Shown: one piece after another, positions 25,837 through 33,300 of the stretch | Layout of the letters: every line of letters begins with the position of its first letter | Position numbering within the stretch: the stretch's first letter is position 1 | DNA from: CALECP01 sp964389925 | GTDB taxonomy: Bacteria; Chloroflexota; Anaerolineae; Promineifilales; Promineifilaceae | Direction: 5' to 3' | Assembly (NCBI GenBank): GCA_964389925.1 | Contig: CAYMGE010000010.1 | Span: 1-64,000 of the forward strand | DNA length: 64,000 nucleotides | The notes under the pieces: model-generated | Database searches by the model: none | Seen by the model: the letters and a program-made list of their open reading frames with translations, nothing else | What the model was told of the DNA's origin: nothing | Position numbers and translations under genes: made by a program

Positions 25837-28146
25837 ATGACTAAAACATACCTATTGCCCACCAATCTACTCGTTGTCATTGGCCTATATCTTTTTCTTG
25901 GCATCACTTACGTTCTCGTCACGCCAGCCTTTGAAGGGTCGGATGAATATAAACATTATCCTGTCGTTCACCATCTTCAGCATACAGGAAAATTGCCAGT
26001 CCTCGACCCCGATGTAAAACAACGTTGGCAACAGGAAGCAGCACAACCGCCTCTCTACTATATTATCATGGCGGCGGTCTCTTATCCCATCGACACAAGC
26101 GATTTGGCGGATGTCTATGAAGAGAACAGCTATGCGTTTATCGGCAACCCCAATCAAGTTCGCAATAAAAATTTGATGCTACATAATCACTCTGATTATG
26201 CCTTTCCAAATACAGGCAGCATTCGGGCAGTTTATGTGATTCGGTTGGCGACTTTGATTTTGGGCATAGGGACTATTTGTGTGAGTTGGAAAATCGGCCG
26301 ACTACTCCACAACAAACAAACAGCCCTCCTTGCCGCCATCCTAACCGCCTTCCAGCCCATGTTCATCTTCACCAACGCCGCTGTTAACAACGATTCTCTC
26401 GCTAACCTTCTCGGCGCATCTGGTCTCTATCTCCTCCTCCGTCTTAACCAAACTCTTGTACGAGAACAAGAGAATACACACAAAGGGGAAAAGCATATTG
26501 CTACCTCTTCCCACCACTTCTTCTCCTACAGCTTGCCCTTAGCCGTTATTCTAGGGTTGGGGATGCTCACAAAATTGAGCATCATGGGACTACTTCTTCT
26601 GACAGGAATCGTCATGGCGTGGCACGCATGGCAACGTGACTGGCGCATTTTGTTTATTGATGGACTCGCAATTTTTGTCATTGCGATGGCGATTGTCTCG
26701 CCAATGATCGTCCGCAACATGCAGCTTTATGGCTGGACGGATCCGACGGCCGTTGGTGTATTTGTCGAGGTGCAAGGGACGCGCACTGAACCATTGACAT
26801 GGCGTGGCTTCATCGGTGAATTTGGTACGTTTTACCGCAACTATTGGGGACAATTTGGCGGAATCAATATTCCTATGCCTGAATGGTTGTACAACACCTA
26901 CAATTTGCTTTTTGTTGTCGGGGTCATTGGCTTTTTCCGTTCAAAACCGCGTTGGCAGGTAGGCTGGTGGATCATTTTTGCATGGGCAAGCATCATTCTC
27001 GCGCTCCTGCTGCGCTGGACGTTTATCTACTACTCGTTTCAGGGGAGGCTTGTGTTTCCTGCATTGGCGGGGATCAATGTGGTTATCGCGGCCGGCCTTT
27101 TGGCTTGGGTTCCTGCTGTCAGACGATTTTTAGAGAAGCGTGTATCGGGATTTGCAACGCCTGAAACATCTATTCGTCAAGTTCAAAAATTGCTTGGGTT
27201 GTTGATGTTTTTGTCTGCTTTTTTATTGGCGATAGTGGTCATTCGGCCGACATACGCATGGCCAACACCCCTCACCACTGTTCCTGAATCTGCACGCATC
27301 GATCCCATTCGCTATACCGCCCCCGACGGTGTCATCGAACTCGTTGGCATCGACTTTGATCCCAATCAATCCGTTTTGTCAGGCGGCAGCAGCAACCCCA
27401 TCGACATCACACTTTATTGGCAAGCACCTGAACCACCCACTAAAAATTATCTGAGCGCGATCAATGTGTTGGGGCGAGGGTTGGAGGTCGTCGGCCGAGT
27501 CAATCGCCATCCCGCGTGGGGCATGGTCGCCGTCTCAGATTGGCAACCCGATCAGGTTTGGCTCGACGATTACAAAGTTTGGATTTCTGGTGATGCAGAG
27601 CCATTGACTGAACTGCAAATTATCGTTGATATGTATGATCCAGAGGCAGGAGAAGCGTTGCCAGCAACCCAAAATGGCCTACCGCTTTCGCTTGTCAACA
27701 TCGGCACAGCACGTCTCGGCGCACATACACAAATTGAGCTAAATCCAGCCATAACGGTCAATGCTGAGTTTGCGGATGGGATCACGCTCATCGGCTATGA
27801 CATGCCAGAGGAACTATCGCTCGCCTCAACGCTGCCGCTTACGCTGATGTGGCAAGCCACCGCAACACCATCACAGGATTACACAGTATTTGTCCAACTT
27901 CTCGACGCAGAGAATCAGGTGCTGGGGTCAGGCGATGGTAAGCCCATCAACAATGGAGAATATCCAACAGTTCTTTGGCGCGGTGGGGACATCATTGTGG
28001 ACAAAAGGCAGATTTTGATAGATGATAGTGTGCCAGCGGGCAACTACCGTATAGCAGTTGGGCTATACAACCGAGAGACAGGAGTACGTGTACCACTCGC
28101 CGAAGGAGGAGATGCCATCATTTGGGATGTCACGCTAGTACCTTGA
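25837..28146 (+). CDS. GT-C-type membrane glycosyltransferase (DUF2142-like), paralogue
   Basis: The 769-residue product is a paralogue of the preceding gene: FEGSDEYKHYP and AAQPPLYYIIM in the first loop, then TNAAVNNDSL and about eleven helices. An extracytoplasmic C-terminal half ends in a beta-sandwich (PLTLMWQATATPS ... PAGNYRIAVGLY). A loop between two helices contains KRVSGFATPETSI, encoded by DNA at 27139-27170 that matches the repeat at 2099-2130 at 27 of 32 positions. The paralogue lacks this segment, so it looks like an in-frame insertion of a small repeat. Upstream spacing of 49 bases fits one operon. Confidence 0.8.
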   Translation: MTKTYLLPTNLLVVIGLYLFLGITYVLVTPAFEGSDEYKHYPVVHHLQHTGKLPVLDPDVKQRWQQEAAQPPLYYIIMAAVSYPIDTSDLADVYEENSYAFIGNPNQVRNKNLMLHNHSDYAFPNTGSIRAVYVIRLATLILGIGTICVSWKIGRLLHNKQTALLAAILTAFQPMFIFTNAAVNNDSLANLLGASGLYLLLRLNQTLVREQENTHKGEKHIATSSHHFFSYSLPLAVILGLGMLTKLSIMGLLLLTGIVMAWHAWQRDWRILFIDGLAIFVIAMAIVSPMIVRNMQLYGWTDPTAVGVFVEVQGTRTEPLTWRGFIGEFGTFYRNYWGQFGGINIPMPEWLYNTYNLLFVVGVIGFFRSKPRWQVGWWIIFAWASIILALLLRWTFIYYSFQGRLVFPALAGINVVIAAGLLAWVPAVRRFLEKRVSGFATPETSIRQVQKLLGLLMFLSAFLLAIVVIRPTYAWPTPLTTVPESARIDPIRYTAPDGVIELVGIDFDPNQSVLSGGSSNPIDITLYWQAPEPPTKNYLSAINVLGRGLEVVGRVNRHPAWGMVAVSDWQPDQVWLDDYKVWISGDAEPLTELQIIVDMYDPEAGEALPATQNGLPLSLVNIGTARLGAHTQIELNPAITVNAEFADGITLIGYDMPEELSLASTLPLTLMWQATATPSQDYTVFVQLLDAENQVLGSGDGKPINNGEYPTVLWRGGDIIVDKRQILIDDSVPAGNYRIAVGLYNRETGVRVPLAEGGDAIIWDVTLVP
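27139..27170. repeat. Copy of the GTATCGGG dispersed repeat inside a coding sequence
   Basis: The 32 bases starting CGTGTATCGGGATTTGCAA match 2099-2130 at 27 positions. Here the repeat is read in frame within a predicted loop of the GT-C protein. Confidence 0.6.
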
Positions 28147-28162
28147 CCGCAGGAGGTCTTGT

Positions 28163-29032
28163 TTGGAGAAATGTCGCGTTTTCATCATTATTCTAAACTA
28201 TCAGCAACCAGCATTGACAGTTCGTTTGTTGAACAGTTGTCATGAGTTGGCTTATCCGAATTATGAAATGGTGGTCGTTGATAATGGCTCGGCCGATCAT
28301 TCAATACAACTCATCACAGCATCTTTTCCAAATATCACCTTACTCAAAAACGATTGCAATCTGGGGTATGCGGCTGGCGTGAACGTTGGCTTACGCCATG
28401 CCTTGGCACAGCGTGCAGACTACGTTTTGTTGTTAAACAACGACACAACTGTTGCGCCAGATATGTTGACCCATTTGATGCGTTGTGCGGAACAGTTCCA
28501 AGCGGCTGCCGTTGCACCCGTCATTTGCCATGAGGCACAGCCAGAGATTGTCTGGTCGGCAGGGGCAAATCGACAGTCAGTCACAGATGATATTCGAGAC
28601 AATAAGAATGGAGAACGTTATCAGGGAGGGGAGGCGTATGCGGTTGATTATGCAACTGCCTGTGGGATTCTTATCACAAGCGACGCATTAAGAAAAGTTG
28701 GTCTATTTGACGAGCGATTTTTTATGTATTACGAGGACTTAGACTGGTGTTGGCGGCTCAACGAGACGATCATGATTGTGCCAAATGCGCGGATGTGGCA
28801 TCGGGGAGCGGCGACGATTGGTGGGTATGACTCGGCCGATGAACGCTATCACATGGCATTGAGCAGCGTGCTGTTTTTCCGCAAACATACAAACGGCTGT
28901 CGTTGGCTGGTTGTCATACCCTTCCGCGTGTTCAGCGCGTTGCGTACATCTTGGCGGCTGCTCAGACAACAAAGAGACAAAGCCATTCTGTCTGCCTACT
29001 GGCGTGGTTTGTGGGATGGTGTGCGCTCATGA
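28163..29032 (+). CDS. GT2-family glycosyltransferase (rhamnosyltransferase-like)
   Basis: Cytoplasmic inverting glycosyltransferase of the GT-A fold. VDNGSADHS forms the nucleotide-binding loop, LLLNNDTTV holds the metal-binding acidic motif, and FMYYEDLDWCWR supplies the usual catalytic base region of WbbL-like enzymes. Length (289 residues) is normal. The start is a TTG preceded by AGGAGG at six bases. It follows the GT-C gene by 16 bases and overlaps the next gene by four (ATGA). Likely builds the lipid-linked surface glycan of this cluster. Confidence 0.88.
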   Translation: MEKCRVFIIILNYQQPALTVRLLNSCHELAYPNYEMVVVDNGSADHSIQLITASFPNITLLKNDCNLGYAAGVNVGLRHALAQRADYVLLLNNDTTVAPDMLTHLMRCAEQFQAAAVAPVICHEAQPEIVWSAGANRQSVTDDIRDNKNGERYQGGEAYAVDYATACGILITSDALRKVGLFDERFFMYYEDLDWCWRLNETIMIVPNARMWHRGAATIGGYDSADERYHMALSSVLFFRKHTNGCRWLVVIPFRVFSALRTSWRLLRQQRDKAILSAYWRGLWDGVRS

Positions 29033-30195
29033 AGATACTTTTTATTGGTCTCAATCAAACGGGGGTTGGAACCTACTGGCGAATGTTTCATTTCGCCCGT
29101 CATCTCGTGCAGCTTGGACATCAGGTGACTATTATCACAACGTCACCAAATAGCAGTTGGGGAATCAAAACCATCAGCAAAGATGAGGTCTGCATCGTTG
29201 AAACACCGAGCATCTTACGAGGTGCGCTACGCTCAGGCTGGGATATTTGGGAAATTGCTTATCGAATTGCGTGGATGAGCGGGCAGCAGTTTGATCTCGT
29301 TCATGCGTTTGAAACTCGGCCGACCGTCCTATTTCCAGCCTTATTTCAGAAGCACAAGCATCGCACACCGCTATTTTTTGACTGGTGCGACTGGTTTGGG
29401 CGTGGTGGTTCCGTCGAGGAGCGGAGGAGCCGCCTGCAACGCATCATTTTACGACAGGTTGACACATTTTTTGAAGAAAAATTTCGGCATCATGCGGTTG
29501 GGACAACCGTCATTTGTGAGACATTGCGCCAAAAAGCGATTTCGTTGGGTGTCTCAAATGATGACATCTGTTTGATTCGGGACGGGTCGAGTATCGAGGC
29601 TATCTATCCGCTGGATAGGCAACAAGCACGGCAGAAGTTGCGGTTGCCAGACGATGTACCACTCATCGGCTATCTCGGCGCGATTTATTATCGTGACGCA
29701 CAGTTGATGTGCAGTGCGTTCGATCGTGTCCAATCTATCCTGCCTGATGCAAAGTTATTGCTGATTGGGTACGTCAATCAGCCCGTTGAGCAAATGGTTG
29801 CCAACTCTGACGACATTGTTAGGTCTGGCAAAATCCCATTCGAGCAACTCGACCTCTGGCTGGCGGCCTGTGATATTTGCTGGCTGCCTTATCACAATAG
29901 TGAGACAAATCGGGGGCGTTGGCCAATGAAGTTGAATGATTATATGTCGGCCGGTCGGCCGACAGTCGCCACGGCCGTTGGAGATGTCGAGACTGTCATG
30001 CAGCAGCACGCTATCGGCGTATTGACGGAGCCAACCGCGGCTGCCATTGCACAAGCAACAACAGACCTTTTGCGTGACCCAGAGAAGCAAGTTCAACTCG
30101 GCATGAATGCTCGCGCCGTTGCCGAAGAACATTTTACTTGGACACAGTTTAGCGAGGAGTTGCTTACTTTTTATCAAAGCAAACGATCAGAGTGA
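29029..30195 (+). CDS. GT4-family glycosyltransferase
   Basis: GT-B fold retaining glycosyltransferase. The N-terminal Rossmann domain has GVGTYWRMFHFARHL and GHQVTIIT. The C-terminal domain has IGYLGAIYYRDA, then LPYHNSETNRGRWPMKLNDYMSAGRPTVAT. The last segment replaces the usual E-x7-E motif with N-(x)-R-G-x-P-x-K-L-x-D-Y and is typical of group 1 enzymes. I start it at the ATG at 29029 (388 residues), inside the stop of the GT2 gene. A longer upstream frame is not credible. Three CGGCCG copies fall within 40 bases near 29950. Confidence 0.87.
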   Translation: MKILFIGLNQTGVGTYWRMFHFARHLVQLGHQVTIITTSPNSSWGIKTISKDEVCIVETPSILRGALRSGWDIWEIAYRIAWMSGQQFDLVHAFETRPTVLFPALFQKHKHRTPLFFDWCDWFGRGGSVEERRSRLQRIILRQVDTFFEEKFRHHAVGTTVICETLRQKAISLGVSNDDICLIRDGSSIEAIYPLDRQQARQKLRLPDDVPLIGYLGAIYYRDAQLMCSAFDRVQSILPDAKLLLIGYVNQPVEQMVANSDDIVRSGKIPFEQLDLWLAACDICWLPYHNSETNRGRWPMKLNDYMSAGRPTVATAVGDVETVMQQHAIGVLTEPTAAAIAQATTDLLRDPEKQVQLGMNARAVAEEHFTWTQFSEELLTFYQSKRSE

Positions 30196-30199
30196 CATC

Positions 30200-30931
30200 A
30201 TGCTAGAAATTAGAAAGAGTGACAAGCCGGGATTGAGTTGGGTGCAAGATGCCTACAATGAGACATTCAATTACGACACGGTGATCCAGTTAGATTCTTT
30301 GTACCATTGGTTTTTTAAGCTGCTCGACTTACAACCCAACACAAGATTACTCGATGCAGCGTGTGGGCGTAGCCAACTCGTCGATATGGCGAATAAGCGC
30401 GGAGTCGATGCGGTTGGTTTGGACTATGCTTACAACCCACTCCATAACTTAAAGCAACAAAGGGCAGGGGGGTATGTGGCGGCCGATGCCGAAAAGATGC
30501 CTTTTCCTGCCAATACATTTGATTATGTGACAAGCATTGGCAGCCTTGAGCATTACGTTCAAATCGATGCGGGCTTACGTGCCATAGCCGATCTGCTCAA
30601 ACCAACAGGCAAAGCTCTGATCTTTGTGCCAAACACATTTAGCCTGTTCCATAACGTTTACATGGCATTCAAGACGGGTCGGCCGCTCGATGACGGTCAA
30701 CCGTTACAGCGGTATGCAAGTCGAGGAGAATGGGAGGAGTTGATCTTGCAAAATGGCTTGCGGATCAAGCGTGTGCATAAATACGAGATGGAGCTACCCG
30801 TGTATTGGCGCGATGTCGTCTGGTATATCAGAAATTGGCGCAGGGCTGTCTATCTACTTCTATCCCCGCTGTTGCCGCTGAACTTAGCGATGTGCTTTGC
30901 ATTTATCTGTGAGAAGGAGCAATCACTATGA
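30200..30931 (+). CDS. Class I SAM-dependent methyltransferase
   Basis: The 243-residue product has motif I LLDAACGRSQLVDMA, then VGLDYA after strand 2, YVAADAEKMPF, and SIGSLEHYVQIDAGL. This is the Methyltransf_11 layout. The C-terminal end has a hydrophobic stretch (YLLLSPLLPLNLAMCFAFI), which could anchor it at the membrane. The ATG at 30200 follows the GT4 stop by four bases; the stop overlaps the next gene by four (ATGA). It probably modifies a sugar or lipid carrier in the glycan pathway. Confidence 0.85.
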   Translation: MLEIRKSDKPGLSWVQDAYNETFNYDTVIQLDSLYHWFFKLLDLQPNTRLLDAACGRSQLVDMANKRGVDAVGLDYAYNPLHNLKQQRAGGYVAADAEKMPFPANTFDYVTSIGSLEHYVQIDAGLRAIADLLKPTGKALIFVPNTFSLFHNVYMAFKTGRPLDDGQPLQRYASRGEWEELILQNGLRIKRVHKYEMELPVYWRDVVWYIRNWRRAVYLLLSPLLPLNLAMCFAFICEKEQSL

Positions 30932-32010
30932 CCGACAGTTATATATACCAAATGGAGCCTGTATTTGATTTGTCTGAAGAGCGGGCAGTTGCCGACTGTA
31001 TTCGCTCAGGTTGGGTGACAGAGGCAAAGTTGACTGCTGAATTTGAGCGCGAGATGGCGGCCTTTGTCGGTGCAGAGTATGCCATCGCGGTTCCTTCCTG
31101 TACGGTTGCGATGGCCTTAAGTCTGATGGCGTTGGGCGTTGGTGCGGATGATGAGGTCATTGTGCCTAGTCTCACCTTTGTGGCGACGGCAAATGCCGTT
31201 AGTTTGGCAGGGGCAACACCCATTTTCGTCGATATTGACCCCGTGACGCATGGAATCGCTCCTGACAAAATGCGTGAGGCGATTAGCAAGAAAACAAAGG
31301 CAATTTTACCTGTCTGGCTCAATGGACATGATCCCGATATTCGCAGAATTGTTGCAGTTGCGGATGAGTATGGATTACCAGTTGTGGAGGATGCAGCTTG
31401 TGCATTGGGGTCTCGGCCGCTAGGGAAGCACGCGGGGACATTCGGCCGACTCGGTTGCTTCTCCTTCAACACGACGAAAATCATCACAACAGGCACAGGT
31501 GGGATGATCGTCACAGATAACCCCGACCTTTTTGAAAAAGTCAAGCGACTGAAAAATCACGGTCGCACAGACCGACGAGATTTCCACCCCATGATCGGGT
31601 TCAATTTCTACTTTACAGACCTTCTCGCCGCATTGGGATTGGCACAAATGAAAAAGCTGCCAGCGCGAGTCCAGTGGAAACAACAGCTATGCAACTGGTA
31701 TTTTGAGCAACTTTGCGATTTGGATGGTATCGTTGTCCGCAAGCCGGCCGAAGGTATCTGCCCTTGGTATCCCGAAATTTTTGTCGAAGCACGTCAAGCC
31801 CTAAAAAATTTCCTAGCGACGCGAAACATACAAACCCGCACCTACTATCCACCGATCAACACGCAGCCAAGCTATCTCACCGAGCAGCATTTTGAACATG
31901 CAGCCCATGTTGGAGCAACGGGATTGTGGTTGCCTTCGGCCGCCTACGTCGATGAAAAGATGGTAGATCGTATCTGCGGTGAGATTAAAAGATACTATTT
32001 GAAAATGTAA
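30928..32010 (+). CDS. DegT/DnrJ/EryC1-family sugar aminotransferase
   Basis: PLP-dependent aminotransferase for nucleotide-linked keto-sugars. The 360-residue product has SGWVTEAKLTAEFE at the start, then VPSLTFVATANAV and VVEDAACALGSR. FSFNTTKIITTGTGGM follows, where the Lys should hold PLP. NHGRTDR and GFNFYFTDLLAALGLAQ follow. It supplies an amino sugar for the surface glycan. The ATG overlaps the methyltransferase stop (ATGA). Its 3' end overlaps by 16 bases with the convergent methyltransferase gene. Confidence 0.92.
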   Translation: MTDSYIYQMEPVFDLSEERAVADCIRSGWVTEAKLTAEFEREMAAFVGAEYAIAVPSCTVAMALSLMALGVGADDEVIVPSLTFVATANAVSLAGATPIFVDIDPVTHGIAPDKMREAISKKTKAILPVWLNGHDPDIRRIVAVADEYGLPVVEDAACALGSRPLGKHAGTFGRLGCFSFNTTKIITTGTGGMIVTDNPDLFEKVKRLKNHGRTDRRDFHPMIGFNFYFTDLLAALGLAQMKKLPARVQWKQQLCNWYFEQLCDLDGIVVRKPAEGICPWYPEIFVEARQALKNFLATRNIQTRTYYPPINTQPSYLTEQHFEHAAHVGATGLWLPSAAYVDEKMVDRICGEIKRYYLKM

Positions 32011-32873
32011 ACGCCGCCCTCTTTTTTCCAAACGATGTCACATTTTTCACAATTGAGCCGCTCGTCTTCTTCAAAGATGGGCGTTTTACACTTGGGGCAG
32101 GCGAAGAAGTGATTGGGATCAGATATTTTGCCGTGTTTGGGGTTTTCGCTGAGAATGAAAGTCTGGGGGGTTAATGTCCAAAGGCGGCCTGTTGGCTGAA
32201 CTGCCTTGTCGAGTTTCACCAGCAAATCGGTTGGAATCGCTTTTTTGAGGAAGGGGACACGGAAATGTGAAGACGATAAGGTTTGTTGAGGGGTAAAGCC
32301 GTATGCGAGGAGTTGTTCACGGATATAGGCTGGATGGAAGTCAAAGTTGAGTTCGACAAATTCGACTGGGGCTTTGTCGAAGGGCGACCACGCTTGTTTC
32401 TTGAGTAGGTATCGGCCGATAGCCTTCAAATTTCTTTTATTTGCAAACTCCAACACATAGCGACCATTGATACGAGCGATACGGTTGAGTTCGGCAAACA
32501 GGCCGGGTACATTGGCAGCATGATGAATGGTGCGGACTTGCACAAGCGTTTGAAACAGCCCATCGACAAATGGCATTTCATACCAGTTGCCAGAAACGAG
32601 GACAAAACGGGGATCGTCACCCAGTCGTTCGTGGGCTTCGCGTAAAAGGGAACTCGAATAGTCAAAGAGAACGACGCGATCATAGCCATCAAATTCGTCA
32701 GCTAATCGGCCGAAGCCCGCCCCAATATCAATCACAGTCGAACCGTACTCCGGCATTAACCTACGCAGCGCGACGCGCTCAACCTGATCCTCATAGTCGC
32801 GTCCTTGATTTTCCCAAAAGCGGGTGCGATAGTCAGAACCTTCATAATCACAAACGGGGGGCATCTTTGTCAT
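31995..32873 (-). CDS. SAM methyltransferase with C-terminal Trm112-like zinc ribbon
   Basis: The 292-residue product has motif I VIDIGAGFGRLADEF, VVLFDYS, and TIHHAANVPGLFAELNRI, a Methyltransf_11 core. The last 40 residues are a zinc ribbon, FACPKCKTPIF ... LNCEKCDIVW, which resembles the Trm112/YcaR module that activates methyltransferases in trans elsewhere. The fusion may be self-activating; that is inference. TATGAT ends six bases before the ATG with no ribosome site, so it may be leaderless. It converges on the aminotransferase gene. Confidence 0.85.
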   Translation of the reverse strand: MTKMPPVCDYEGSDYRTRFWENQGRDYEDQVERVALRRLMPEYGSTVIDIGAGFGRLADEFDGYDRVVLFDYSSSLLREAHERLGDDPRFVLVSGNWYEMPFVDGLFQTLVQVRTIHHAANVPGLFAELNRIARINGRYVLEFANKRNLKAIGRYLLKKQAWSPFDKAPVEFVELNFDFHPAYIREQLLAYGFTPQQTLSSSHFRVPFLKKAIPTDLLVKLDKAVQPTGRLWTLTPQTFILSENPKHGKISDPNHFFACPKCKTPIFEEDERLNCEKCDIVWKKEGGVYIFK

Positions 32874-32879
32874 AGCTGA

Positions 32880-32885
32880 ATCATA
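32880..32885 (-). promoter_or_regulatory. -10 box TATGAT directly upstream of the 32873 start
   Basis: Six bases separate this hexamer from the ATG, consistent with a leaderless message. Confidence 0.45.
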
Positions 32886-33070
32886 CCAAAATTGAGAACA
32901 GCTATCTATTCAACAAAGGATGACAAACTTTCTCATTTCTCAAATCGTGAAAGAGACACAATCTAGCTGCTCAAATTGTGCAAGATATACACTGAAAGAA
33001 GTGATTTTGATTGAATTTCACCCAATCATTCGTATCTAGCTTTACCTTTTCTTAACAGGAAAATTACCTA

Positions 33071-33137
33071 TTGCACAAATGGGAACGATATGTTTATAAT
33101 AAATGGGGTTTTTTAGTGACATATTCGTGACACTAAA
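33071..33137 (+). promoter_or_regulatory. Promoter and inverted repeat upstream of the ABC importer
   Basis: TTGCAC (33071-33076) and TATAAT (33095-33100) are 18 bases apart, a good vegetative promoter. TTTAGTG (33112-33118) and CACTAAA (33131-33137) form an inverted repeat just past the expected start of transcription; it could be an operator or an RNA hairpin. The remainder of the 423-base gap up to 33070 shows nothing I can name. Confidence 0.7.
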
Positions 33138-33180
33138 AGGTCAAGGCTTTTAGACACGTAGTATAGGAGAAGATTGCCAT

Positions 33181-33300
33181 TTGAAGAAACGCCGTAACTC
33201 CCCCTACGAACGCAACGCTGTCATTCAGCACACAAATTACGCACGGCTTGATTTGCAAGATCGTGTATTTCAGTTCAAGAATTTTAGGAGAAACTCATGA
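33181..33300 (+). CDS. Possible 39-residue leader peptide of the importer operon
   Basis: A TTG at 33181 lies about 10 bases after AGGAGA and opens a 39-codon frame (LKKRRNSPYERNAVI...). Its TGA overlaps the ATG of the solute-binding protein gene (ATGA). The product is basic and hydrophilic. The translational overlap suggests a coupling leader, but the start codon is weak and the frame may be fortuitous. Confidence 0.35.
   Translation: MKKRRNSPYERNAVIQHTNYARLDLQDRVFQFKNFRRNS

Noticed and set aside
30939..31544. 201-residue minus-strand frame
   Set aside because: Antisense to the DegT aminotransferase gene, whose family motifs are unambiguous.
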